Shown here: one piece after another, positions 7,222-13,745 of the stretch
Position numbering within the stretch: position 1 is the stretch's first letter
Layout: each line of letters starts with the position of its first letter
NCBI RefSeq assembly: GCF_018314255.1
Contig: NZ_CP073066.1
Location: 1 to 64,000, forward strand
Direction: 5' to 3'
Source: Lentilactobacillus buchneri
GTDB taxonomy: Bacteria > Bacillota > Bacilli > Lactobacillales > Lactobacillaceae
Length of the DNA: 64,000 nucleotides
Program-made: the position numbers and the translations under genes
The notes under the pieces: model-generated
What the model saw: the letters and a program-made list of their open reading frames with translations, nothing else
What the model was told of the DNA's origin: nothing
Databases searched by the model: none

Positions 7222-7339
7222 TGGGCTTTGGTACTACGTTAGAAAAGTTGTTAACTAATTTCATGTGCTTTGAGCTACTTGCAATAGCTTGAAGCACAGT
7301 TTTGATTTCTTGTTGTGAACCACTAATCGTTAATTTCAT
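7160..7339 (-). CDS. Small hypothetical phage protein (59 aa), third gene of the switch B leftward operon
   Basis: A 59-residue ORF, MKLTISGSQQEIKTVLQAIA at the start and ending KESEKDQDPKEN. Its ATG overlaps the stop of the upstream gene in a TAATG junction, which is strong support for translation. The start resembles that of its neighbour (MKIT.../MKLT...). The tail runs antisense through the end of the plus-strand gene ending at 7221. No domain recognised. Confidence 0.55.
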   Translation of the reverse strand: MKLTISGSQQEIKTVLQAIASSSKHMKLVNNFSNVVPKPIIGPQKFAKESEKDQDPKEN

Positions 7340-7533
7340 TAGATAATCTCCTCTGAATCCAAATTTTTAAACAAATCGCCTAAAACTTTATCCAGCTTCT
7401 CTTCTAATTTTTTAGTGTCCATATCACCTTCTTCACAGCTGATCCTGATAACCTGCTTCAATTCATCGGGATTAAATTCAATTGTCGATTTCTGGTACAA
7501 GCCAAATGCATTAGCTTCCTGTGTAATTTTCAC
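7339..7533 (-). CDS. Small hypothetical phage protein (64 aa), second gene of the switch B leftward operon
   Basis: A 64-residue acidic protein (MKITQEANAFGLYQKSTIEF start; DTKKLEEKLDKVLGDLFKNL near the end, likely amphipathic helix). Its ATG overlaps the stop of the HTH gene (ATGA), and its own stop overlaps the start of the following gene. The three genes therefore form one tightly coupled leftward unit. Function unknown. Confidence 0.6.
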   Translation of the reverse strand: MKITQEANAFGLYQKSTIEFNPDELKQVIRISCEEGDMDTKKLEEKLDKVLGDLFKNLDSEEII

Positions 7534-7784
7534 TTAATTGCCTCCCCGTCTTTCTTACCGTTGTGTTCCGGTTTTGTTAACTCCGAATTTAAAAAAAGAG
7601 AATTTACATCCATTTTTAAAATCTGAGAAATCTTAACAGCATTGGCAAACGACAATTTTGTTTTTCCGTGTTCAATTTTCCAATACGCCGGACGACTAAT
7701 ATTAAGCTGATTTCCCATTTCCTCCATGGTAATGTTAGCTTTTAATCGAGCTGCTCTCAATTTTGATAAAGTCAAACGAATCAC
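7530..7784 (-). CDS. Cro/XRE-type HTH regulator (switch B, leftward)
   Basis: An 84-residue protein with one XRE domain (about 5-62): LSKLRAARLKANITMEEMGN, QLNISRPAYWKIEHGKTKLS, NAVKISQILKMDVNSLF. It is divergent from the ImmR-like repressor at 7921, with three GTTAAC-based operators and back-to-back promoters between them. By position it is the Cro-like product of the second switch, and it leads two small coupled genes. Confidence 0.85.
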   Translation of the reverse strand: MIRLTLSKLRAARLKANITMEEMGNQLNISRPAYWKIEHGKTKLSFANAVKISQILKMDVNSLFLNSELTKPEHNGKKDGEAIK

Positions 7785-7793
7785 CTCTTTCTG

Positions 7794-7887
7794 GTTAACC
7801 TTACGTTAATTATAATAGTTCACTTCAAGTTAATCGTCAAGAGAAAATTTCGAATTTGTTAATTTTTATTGTTAACTACAAGTTAAC
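7794..7887. promoter_or_regulatory. Operator cluster B: three 17-bp GTTAAC-N5-GTTAAC sites
   Basis: Three sites share one layout: GTTAACCTTACGTTAAT at 7794, GTTCACTTCAAGTTAAT at 7818 and GTTAACTACAAGTTAAC at 7871. A lone GTTAAC also overlaps the start of the repressor at 7914. The middle site fills the spacer of the leftward promoter, the third fills the spacer of the rightward promoter. This fits mutual repression by the two HTH proteins. Confidence 0.78.
7812..7840 (-). promoter_or_regulatory. Leftward promoter of switch B
   Basis: On the minus strand TTGACG, 17 bases, TATTAT, about 30 bases before the HTH start at 7784. The operator at 7818-7834 coincides with the spacer. Confidence 0.7.
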
Positions 7888-7897
7888 GTATTAATAT
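7869..7897 (+). promoter_or_regulatory. Rightward promoter of the ImmR-like repressor
   Basis: TTGTTA, 17 bases, TAATAT, about 24 bases before the repressor ATG. The operator at 7871-7887 lies between the two boxes, so the repressor probably regulates itself. Confidence 0.6.
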
Positions 7898-7920
7898 CAT
7901 AAATAAGCGAGGTGTTAACA

Positions 7921-8301
7921 ATGAGCTTAGGTTCACGTATTAGGAAACTACGGACAAATAAAAAAATGACACAAGAAGAACTTGGAAAAGTTCTAGGAGT
8001 ATCTAAAGTTTCAGTGTCTGGTTATGAAAATGATACTCGGCAGCCTGACAATGCAGCTCTTGTTAAAATTGCCGAATATTTCGGAGTATCAACCGACTAC
8101 TTACTGGGGAACAAATCTGGTCATGGTAAATCACCAAGTTGGGCAAACGAAAAAGATATGCACGATTTAAAGGCTTTTTTGGACGCCAATGAAGATGCAA
8201 TGACTTATGAGGGGGAACATCTTACGGATGAAGAACGAGAACAACTTAGAGTGGCTGAAGCGACTATCTTCTGGAAGCACCGGAAGCAGGAACGTAAATA
8301 A
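7921..8301 (+). CDS. ImmR-like phage repressor (switch B, rightward)
   Basis: A 126-residue protein, close to the length of ImmR of ICEBs1. Residues about 1-65 are an XRE DNA-binding domain (SRIRKLRTNKKMTQEELGK, VLGVSKVSVSGYENDTRQPD, LVKIAEYFGVSTDYLLG). The C-terminal part is short, charged and has no S24 peptidase motif, so RecA-stimulated self-cleavage is not expected. Instead an ImmA/IrrE-type protease gene overlaps its end. In known systems the protease cleaves the repressor to induce the element. A GAGG site eight bases before the ATG favours this start over the GTG at 7912. Confidence 0.85.
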   Translation: MSLGSRIRKLRTNKKMTQEELGKVLGVSKVSVSGYENDTRQPDNAALVKIAEYFGVSTDYLLGNKSGHGKSPSWANEKDMHDLKAFLDANEDAMTYEGEHLTDEEREQLRVAEATIFWKHRKQERK

Positions 8302-8710
8302 ATCGATCATAAAATTTGTTAAAACTGTTGTTGAAAGATATCAAACAGCAGATCCTTTTCAGATAGCTGATTTTGTTAATACGGAAATTGATTGGATGGA
8401 TCTCGGCAAACATCCACTGGGGAAAATAATTTATTATGGAAATCAGCCTATCATTATTCTGAATAACGATATTAAAGATACACCGCAACAGTATTTTACT
8501 TTGGCACACGAACTTGGACATTTAATCGTCCAGCCTGGTTTAACAGCTTATCAAACTGGTAGATTTAATCATGATGTTTGCGAATATCAGGCTAATCAGT
8601 TTGCTACTGGTTTAATGGGATTATTGTATGTAGAGGAAAATGGCTACGGGCCGGATAGCTATTATGATTTGGTTCATCACTATGGCTCGCCTGTTAATGA
8701 ACTTGATTAG
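8228..8710 (+). CDS. ImmA/IrrE-family metallopeptidase (antirepressor protease)
   Basis: A zinc protease of the ImmA/IrrE family, expected to cut the ImmR-like repressor encoded just upstream. The zinc-binding motif AHELGHLIV is present, followed by the Glu/Asn-containing helix CEYQANQFATGLM that normally gives the third ligand. The family domain begins near IIKFVKTVVERYQTADPFQIADFV. The start is unclear: the ATG used here overlaps the repressor gene by 74 bases and has only a distant GAGGGGG, an ATG at 8207 has none, and no ATG, GTG or TTG lies just before the domain. Overlap suggests coupled translation with the repressor. Confidence 0.85.
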   Translation: MKNENNLEWLKRLSSGSTGSRNVNKSIIKFVKTVVERYQTADPFQIADFVNTEIDWMDLGKHPLGKIIYYGNQPIIILNNDIKDTPQQYFTLAHELGHLIVQPGLTAYQTGRFNHDVCEYQANQFATGLMGLLYVEENGYGPDSYYDLVHHYGSPVNELD

Positions 8711-8739
8711 TCTTATTACCATCAAAGGAGGTCTTAAAG

Positions 8740-9210
8740 TTGGAATATGTCACTGAAAATGATTTATTAAATGAGAATCCTGACTTATACAATTCTACCG
8801 TTGGATTTATTAGTGACTACGTAAATAAACACTTTCCCAATATAAATGCTGATAAGAGAAAGATGATCAAATCCGCTACGTTGGAAGGAATTTTTAGTGG
8901 AAGTAAAACAATTGGGAAAACGCTTGAAAACATATTTGGTTATCACTCAAACCTTTATCAAATGACGCTTGATTTACAAGGGCGTCCCCTTGCCTTTATG
9001 ACTAGATATAAAATAATTGCAGCGGGTGCAAAATATTATTATTGGCGAACCGTTGAAGATACAAAAGTGAGGGCGAGACACAAAAAACTTAATGGAAAAA
9101 GATTCGCTATCCTTCCAAAATATGCTACGAAGAAATGTCCATATTTACAAATATATCCTGGAAGTGAACACTCATGTCGCTGTTTCATGGAAGGTATTTT
9201 TAATGTTTAA
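8740..9210 (+). CDS. Stand-alone MuF/SPP1 gp7-type domain protein in the lysogeny region
   Basis: A 156-residue protein with a TTG start eight bases after AAAGGAGG. The C-terminal third carries the hallmarks of the Mu gpF/SPP1 gp7 minor head protein domain: YYWRTVEDTKVRARHKKLNGKRF, then a CRCF pair near the end. Full-length family members are head proteins of 250 residues or more, and some phages fuse this domain to toxins. Here it is short, has no head gene near it, and sits between the repressor protease and the integrase where cargo genes are found. It may be an immunity or conversion protein that reused the domain; function unknown. Confidence 0.65.
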   Translation: MEYVTENDLLNENPDLYNSTVGFISDYVNKHFPNINADKRKMIKSATLEGIFSGSKTIGKTLENIFGYHSNLYQMTLDLQGRPLAFMTRYKIIAAGAKYYYWRTVEDTKVRARHKKLNGKRFAILPKYATKKCPYLQIYPGSEHSCRCFMEGIFNV

Positions 9211-9228
9211 CATTTGGAGGGGTATGTA

Positions 9229-9801
9229 ATGGGATTTTTAAAAAGAGTGTTTGGGTTGTCAGAAACAAATAACGTTGAAGGTCACAATAAATCATACGAG
9301 GGCAAAGCTGAAATTAACCAAGCGACTGATCCCAAGTATCAAGTTGCCATTGTAAATATTCCAATTATGTGGAAGCAATATGGAGAATCCATCCGATTGA
9401 TAAAAAATACGAATCACTGTGATACTTATTTCGAAAGAAAAGACTTTATTATCACTCGACTAGGGCTTCTTCAACGTACTCTTAACTATGTCGGGGGATC
9501 GAACTCGTTCATTGATCCAATGACAAACACTGATATTACGTTACATTCAGCGGACATTGACGGTATCATTAGCGATTTGAAATCAGCAAAATATGACGAA
9601 GCTTTCATCAAAAGATATGCTGAATCTTTGGAGTTTAAGGTAAATTCTTTAAAAACTCCTAAAGCTAAATTAAATAATATTTTTAAATGGCAACAATGGA
9701 TTGAACCTTATCAAAACAAGATTGATCCCAGTTTATATCAGCAATTTGAATTGTTTTGTTCAAAATTACAAACCCAAGTCAAATCCGAAATAGAAAAATA
9801 A
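9229..9801 (+). CDS. Hypothetical phage protein (190 aa)
   Basis: A 190-residue protein that begins MGFLKRVFGLSE, a short amphipathic N-terminus, followed by a mostly helical body (IPIMWKQYGESIRLIKNTNH, DFIITRLGLLQRTLNYVGG, IFKWQQWIEPYQNKIDPSLY). GGAGGGG lies before the ATG; a TTG at 9214 lies at the ribosome site and is unlikely. It starts 18 bases after the MuF-type gene and belongs to the same run. No signal peptide or membrane segment seen, and I do not recognise the family. Confidence 0.62.
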   Translation: MGFLKRVFGLSETNNVEGHNKSYEGKAEINQATDPKYQVAIVNIPIMWKQYGESIRLIKNTNHCDTYFERKDFIITRLGLLQRTLNYVGGSNSFIDPMTNTDITLHSADIDGIISDLKSAKYDEAFIKRYAESLEFKVNSLKTPKAKLNNIFKWQQWIEPYQNKIDPSLYQQFELFCSKLQTQVKSEIEK

Positions 9802-9817
9802 CAATTGAGGCAAAAAT

Positions 9818-10069
9818 ATGAAATGTCCATGGTGTGGCGTGCAAATTGCTGAAGGCTCAAAATTCTGTCCAGAATGTGGGCATACATTGGATCCAAACGC
9901 TACCAAAAATCTTAAACAAGCACAAAAAGAGATTCCAAAGACAAAAGGGAACACTTTTTGGGAAAATTTGGCAGCTACTGGGAACGTTATACAGGCAATT
10001 GGAAAAATGGGATGTGCATTATTAATTGTTCTTATTTTTGGAGCACTTCTGCTTGCTTTACTTTTTTAA
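9818..10069 (+). CDS. Zinc-ribbon protein with C-terminal membrane anchor
   Basis: An 83-residue protein. Cys3, Cys6, Cys17 and Cys20 (CPWC...CPEC) form a zinc ribbon. A charged, Lys-rich linker follows, and residues about 64-83 (MGCALLIVLIFGALLLALLF) are a membrane segment ending the protein, which would place the zinc ribbon in the cytoplasm. The gene begins 17 bases after the preceding one. Such double-CxxC membrane proteins are widespread in Firmicutes and mostly unassigned. Confidence 0.7.
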   Translation: MKCPWCGVQIAEGSKFCPECGHTLDPNATKNLKQAQKEIPKTKGNTFWENLAATGNVIQAIGKMGCALLIVLIFGALLLALLF

Positions 10070-10092
10070 AACTAAATTTGTGGGGGTAAATT

Positions 10093-10437
10093 ATGAATAT
10101 GAAGAAATCTTTATTATTGGGGATCACTGCTTTAACTCTGGGATTGAGTGTTTCAGCAACTGCCGTATCGGCTAATCACAATTTCTTTTACTGGGAACAT
10201 CCACACTGGGTCACCGTTACTAGATCCTCAACCATTTACAAGATTAAGAGAACTTATCCCCTTGTAAATAGCTACGTTGTTAAAAAATATCATGTGTATT
10301 ATGGGCACCACTTACTTATCCACCATGCAGCAAGTTATGACTGGCAAGTGGAGAGTGGTCACTTTAACTCAAATAGTTACTACACATATTCTGTCAATCG
10401 TTCTAGTTATAGTTGGTTTAAGCAAGGAATTCATTAA
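10093..10437 (+). CDS. Small secreted protein in the phage cargo region
   Basis: A 114-residue protein with a clear Sec signal peptide: MNMKKSLLLGITALTLGLSV, then SATAVSA with likely cleavage after AVSA. The mature part of about 86 residues is rich in Tyr, His, Ser and Trp and has no Cys, no LPXTG and no membrane anchor. GGGGG lies before the ATG. Placement between repressor and integrase is typical of lysogenic-conversion genes, which act in the host cell while the phage is silent. No family recognised. Confidence 0.68.
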   Translation: MNMKKSLLLGITALTLGLSVSATAVSANHNFFYWEHPHWVTVTRSSTIYKIKRTYPLVNSYVVKKYHVYYGHHLLIHHAASYDWQVESGHFNSNSYYTYSVNRSSYSWFKQGIH

Positions 10438-10456
10438 TTAACCAGTCCAAATACTG

Positions 10457-10729
10457 ATGACTTTAAAAACTTTGAGCACAGAAAGGCAGATTCTTTTGAT
10501 TTACACAGACATTTTCAGCATCAAACATAAAGATGCAAAGGTTATTAATACCAAGAATGATTTTAACCGCATCTTTGTTATTGAAGACAAAAACGGCGTT
10601 CGGTATACGTGTTTGAAACCAGACGCGCAAAAGATGCCTAAAATGACTAGTCACTTCAAAACACTTAAAGCGAAATCAGCTCCATTAAATTATTTAACAC
10701 CATATTTTACTGGTAAGCGCACTAAATAA
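10457..10729 (+). CDS. Hypothetical protein upstream of the integrase
   Basis: Up to 90 residues. The ATG has no good ribosome site; the TTG at 10,496 has AAAGG about nine bases upstream and would give a 77-residue protein. The core reads IEDKNGVRYTCLKPDAQKMP, a compact beta-rich stretch. A terminator follows at 10,734, so the cargo transcript probably ends here. No family recognised. Confidence 0.5.
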   Translation: MTLKTLSTERQILLIYTDIFSIKHKDAKVINTKNDFNRIFVIEDKNGVRYTCLKPDAQKMPKMTSHFKTLKAKSAPLNYLTPYFTGKRTK

Positions 10730-10733
10730 TAAG

Positions 10734-10758
10734 AAGCCCCCAATCGGGCTTTTATTTT
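10734..10758 (+). terminator. Terminator between cargo genes and integrase
   Basis: Stem AAGCCC/GGGCTT with a six-base loop followed by TTATTTT, five bases after the preceding stop. It separates the cargo transcript from the integrase. Confidence 0.75.
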
Positions 10759-10799
10759 ACAACGCAAAAGAACATATGTACGAAAGGAGATGAGAGGCC

Positions 10800-11963
10800 A
10801 TGGCTTCCATTTACAAGCTTAATAAGTCATGGGCAGCAAGATTATCCTACCAAGAGAATGGAAAGCGTAAGCGGCTTAATAAAGCAGGATTTTCTACCAA
10901 GTCAGCCGCACGTGCATGGGCAACTACTCAGGAAGCGGAACTACAAAAACATGGTGGTAATCACCTTTCCAAGCAAAGCATCATAGACTACTATCAAGAA
11001 TGGTTTGACACTTTCAAAAAGCCAAGGGTTGCTCCGGCAACGCAACGGCGCTACATGGCAACAAAAGAAGTAATTGTACGTTATTTTGGTAATCGGTCTT
11101 TAGACTCAATTGACTATGCTGATTATCAAGAATTTATCAACAAGCTTGCTAGTAGCCATAAATTAGGTACGGTAAAAAAAGTGCATGGACAAGTTCGGGC
11201 AGCTATCCGCAAGGCATTTCAAATGGGTAAAATTTCAGCAGATTTTACTGACGGTGCTGAGATATCTGGAAAACCGGGTAAAAAGCCTGAAGACAAATTT
11301 CTTGACCTAGATGATATGCAACGACTTCTGGAATACTGTCTTATGAATATCAAATTCATCACTGATGTTGATCGAGCTATGTATGTATGTGCCCTTCTTA
11401 CAGGTATGCGCTACGAAGAGGTTGCTGGACTAACATGGGATTGTGTCAACTTTGAAAAACACACGCTGAAAGTTAATAAAGCGTGGGATCACGTGGAACA
11501 TAAATTTGGACCAACTAAAAACGAATCATCCATACGGACAATCAAGATCGACAGCCAGTTAGTGTTGATGCTCAAGGAATGGCGTCAAATTGTTAACGAA
11601 TACATGAACCGACGGCATAGGTCGAATCCTAATAATTTTGTCTTTCTTGCTCGCAGTCGTGGAGCCGTTAGCCCGGAAACAGTTAACCATTTGCTACGAA
11701 AAGTATATCAGCAAGGCATTATCTCTAAACCAATCACATTTCACGGTCTCAGGCACACACACGCAAGCTATCTGATATCAAGTGGTATCTCTACCCATTA
11801 CATTTCTGAACGCTTAGGACATAAAAATACGATCGTGACAGAAACCACGTATGCACATCTTTTTAAGAAAAAAAGGATTGAGGAAGAAAATCGAGCAATG
11901 AAAATGCTCGAAAATTTAGATAAAATAAATCAAAAAACATCGTCTGAAATTCATCAAAAATAG
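10800..11963 (+). CDS. int: Phage tyrosine integrase
   Basis: A 387-residue site-specific recombinase that inserts and excises the phage. Residues about 1-55 form the arm-binding domain (WAARLSYQENGKRKRLNKAG), about 60-165 the SAM-like core-binding domain, and about 170-370 the catalytic domain. Catalytic residues are visible: Arg in LTGMRYEEVAGLTW, His-x-x-Arg in FHGLRHTHASYL, His in ERLGHKN, and Tyr in ETTYAHLF. The length is normal for Gram-positive phage integrases. It starts behind AAGGAG and reads toward the prophage end, as expected with attP just downstream. Confidence 0.96.
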   Translation: MASIYKLNKSWAARLSYQENGKRKRLNKAGFSTKSAARAWATTQEAELQKHGGNHLSKQSIIDYYQEWFDTFKKPRVAPATQRRYMATKEVIVRYFGNRSLDSIDYADYQEFINKLASSHKLGTVKKVHGQVRAAIRKAFQMGKISADFTDGAEISGKPGKKPEDKFLDLDDMQRLLEYCLMNIKFITDVDRAMYVCALLTGMRYEEVAGLTWDCVNFEKHTLKVNKAWDHVEHKFGPTKNESSIRTIKIDSQLVLMLKEWRQIVNEYMNRRHRSNPNNFVFLARSRGAVSPETVNHLLRKVYQQGIISKPITFHGLRHTHASYLISSGISTHYISERLGHKNTIVTETTYAHLFKKKRIEEENRAMKMLENLDKINQKTSSEIHQK

Positions 11964-12086
11964 CATTTTTGTCTTCGATGGTCAAAAAATGGTCAATCAA
12001 GTCTTACAAACGTTGATATATTAGCAAGTTTAAAATCTCTCTTGCGACATTCTGACGTCACATCAGGCATTTCGAGATGTTTGCTA
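11964..12086. other. Likely attachment-site region at the prophage end
   Basis: Non-coding DNA between the integrase stop and the next hairpin. It contains a direct repeat TGGTCAA(AAAA)TGGTCAA just after the gene, a possible arm-type integrase site. No tRNA or tmRNA 3' end is visible, so the target is probably intergenic or the end of a protein gene. The core cannot be identified without the other prophage end. Confidence 0.4.
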
Positions 12087-12130
12087 AATACCTTCAATTC
12101 CTATTTTAACGGGATTGAAGGTATTTTTTA
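12086..12130 (+). terminator. Strong hairpin next to the prophage boundary
   Basis: Arms AATACCTTCAATTCC and GGGATTGAAGGTATT (one G-T pair) around a nine-base loop, followed by TTTTTTA. It may be the terminator of the host gene beside the attachment site, or the integrase terminator. Confidence 0.75.
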
Positions 12131-12197
12131 TTTACACCACTATTTACGCCGCACTCTAGGAAATGTCAAAATATCAGTCCGCTTACTTAGTGTTATC

Positions 12198-12240
12198 AAA
12201 ACGGCCGAACCGAAGCTGAATCTCTTCGTTTCGACCGTTT
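12198..12240 (-). terminator. Terminator of the dUTPase transcript
   Basis: Long imperfect stem, AAACGGCCGAACCGAAG against CTTCGTTTCGACCGTTT, with TTTTG on the minus strand, 15 bases after the dUTPase stop. Confidence 0.65.
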
Positions 12241-12254
12241 CTTATTATCTTCAA

Positions 12255-12794
12255 TTAATAATCCTGATCCTGCCGATCTTCATTAATCTTGTTTTTATCT
12301 TTGAAGGCCTGTTCAATCTCCTGCTCAGTATAACCGAAATCAACCAAGCCAAATTTAAGAAACAGTCGCCAGGAATGGCTAAAGCTGTCACCGCTGTGAT
12401 CAAAGTAAGCGTCAAACAACATGCGTTTTAAGGCTAAATATTGCTTATCTAGGTTATCTTCTTTTTTGAACTGTTTGATTTTGTCCAGATCATCCTGCGA
12501 GTTTAAAATCACGTGATTCCAATTTTTGAGGTTGGAAATCAATAGGTAGAAATCCATTGCGTCAACGTACTCATATAGCAACGTTTCCCGTGGCGTTTTG
12601 TTGGGATCGTGCTTACCACGATGCGTCTTCCAGACCTTGAACCACTCGGAAGTGTTGGCCATTTCAGCCAGTTCCACATCCAGGGCCACAAAGGCATTTT
12701 TCACTCTGCCGTCATTTGACCAGTGGAGTTGCTTCTTTGATTCGATCTGGCGATTCAAATACACCGATGAAGCAATCAATGATTGTAAATCCAT
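12255..12794 (-). CDS. dUTP diphosphatase, dimeric all-alpha type
   Basis: Hydrolyses dUTP to dUMP and pyrophosphate, keeping uracil out of DNA and feeding thymidylate synthesis. The 179-residue protein has the metal-binding pattern of the MazG-like all-alpha NTP pyrophosphatases: ExxE at 41-44 (ELAEMANTSEWFKVWK) and ExxD at 75-78 (ETLLYEYVDAMDFYLL), plus a late helix pair around SHSWRLFLKFG. This is the dimeric class, unrelated to trimeric dUTPases. It is the last gene of a minus-strand run with two unknown proteins. Confidence 0.82.
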   Translation of the reverse strand: MDLQSLIASSVYLNRQIESKKQLHWSNDGRVKNAFVALDVELAEMANTSEWFKVWKTHRGKHDPNKTPRETLLYEYVDAMDFYLLISNLKNWNHVILNSQDDLDKIKQFKKEDNLDKQYLALKRMLFDAYFDHSGDSFSHSWRLFLKFGLVDFGYTEQEIEQAFKDKNKINEDRQDQDY

Positions 12795-12803
12795 TTCAAA
12801 CTC

Positions 12804-13745
12804 CTATCCAAAAATAAACTTGTTCGATAAAATCTCGAGTTGCTTTTTGTTATCCAAATACCAGTCTTTGATGAACGGGTAATCCAATAATAGATTCAGC
12901 CAGCTTTCTTTTTGATCCTGATCGTGGATGGTTGCTCCCCACTTGGGCCGATCTTCATCACCGGCGTTATAAACGTTCAGCTGGGTATCGTTATCCAAGG
13001 TCAAGGAGGCCCCACCATTTTCACCAGACATCAAAATATATTGGTTATCAGCCGACTTAACAAATAGCTCGTCCAAAATCGGCTCTGGAATTGCGCCGGC
13101 AGCGAATTCATAGAACTCACCGTTAACGCCGTCCAAGACGTTAAAGTCAATCTTAAAGCCGAAGCTTTCTTTGAGCACTTCAGCAGCCCGCATAATCACG
13201 TTCATCGCATCTTTAAGAGCCGAAACGTCCAAGCCCTCCAAATCAACGACAAAGTAATCGATCAAGGCCGACCCATGAAACATCATTTCCTTACTCTTCA
13301 GATTCAAGTAGAATAGCGGTCGGTTATGGGCCGTGGGGCCAAAGAAGAATCCGGCAGCATTCTTGGTCGATTTAGTAAAAGTAAAGGTATTATCACCAAG
13401 TGATGAAAATTTAGCCAGCAGCTTTTGAACGTGTTCAGAGTTGCTAATTGAAAGTCCATCGGCGTGGTCAGACAACTTCAATAACCGTTCAAAGAATACC
13501 AGCTGAACATCTTCATCAGAAAATTGGTGTGGAAATTCCACAAAATCTGAATTGAGTTGATAATTGGTCAACGAAACAGCTGCAGTCAACAATTCATCGA
13601 GGTCCTGGGTCTGATTTAGGCTGGTAAATGCATTGACATACTTGGACCCATTGTCCAATCCGGCTTGAATTGACTGAGTATAGTGATTCAAAAGCTCAGT
13701 CGTCGTTAAAACATTCTTTTCTGTTTCAGTATTTTCATTACTCAC
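12804..13745 (-). CDS. Conserved-looking hypothetical protein (313 aa)
   Basis: An acidic, soluble 313-residue protein with no signal peptide or membrane segment. It contains LLNHYTQSIQAGLDNGSKYVN near the N-terminus, GFFFGPTAHNRPLFYLNLKS near 135-155 and a Trp-rich C-terminus. I do not recognise any family. Its first codons overlap the end of the coiled-coil gene upstream by eight bases, and the dUTPase follows nine bases after it, so the three are one transcription unit. Confidence 0.75.
   Translation of the reverse strand: MSNENTETEKNVLTTTELLNHYTQSIQAGLDNGSKYVNAFTSLNQTQDLDELLTAAVSLTNYQLNSDFVEFPHQFSDEDVQLVFFERLLKLSDHADGLSISNSEHVQKLLAKFSSLGDNTFTFTKSTKNAAGFFFGPTAHNRPLFYLNLKSKEMMFHGSALIDYFVVDLEGLDVSALKDAMNVIMRAAEVLKESFGFKIDFNVLDGVNGEFYEFAAGAIPEPILDELFVKSADNQYILMSGENGGASLTLDNDTQLNVYNAGDEDRPKWGATIHDQDQKESWLNLLLDYPFIKDWYLDNKKQLEILSNKFIFG

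Larger units (their letters stand above)
1..12040. mobile_element. Prophage end, partial: early replication block, immunity region, cargo genes and integrase
   Basis: An ERF recombinase, Gam-like protein, DnaB-like helicase, KilAC antirepressor, four small XRE-type regulators, an ImmA-like protease and a tyrosine integrase lie together, which is the early and lysogeny half of a Lactobacillus-type siphophage. No structural genes are in view; they would lie to the left, beyond base 1. The right boundary lies between the integrase stop and the strong hairpin at 12,087, after which ordinary chromosomal genes begin. The exact attachment core cannot be read because the other prophage end is outside the window. 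Confidence 0.93.

Noticed and set aside
6148..8301. Type II toxin-antitoxin system made from the small HTH genes and their neighbours
   Set aside because: The HTH genes are divergent pairs with multiple operators in a prophage immunity region, and their small partners show no known toxin fold. Phage switches explain the layout better.
11964..12130. A tRNA or tmRNA gene as the integration target
   Set aside because: No cloverleaf, TTCGA-containing arm followed by an acceptor end, or CCA was found on either strand.
12042..12431. A 129-codon plus-strand frame near the prophage boundary
   Set aside because: It runs through two terminator hairpins and then antisense to the dUTPase gene; no ribosome site.
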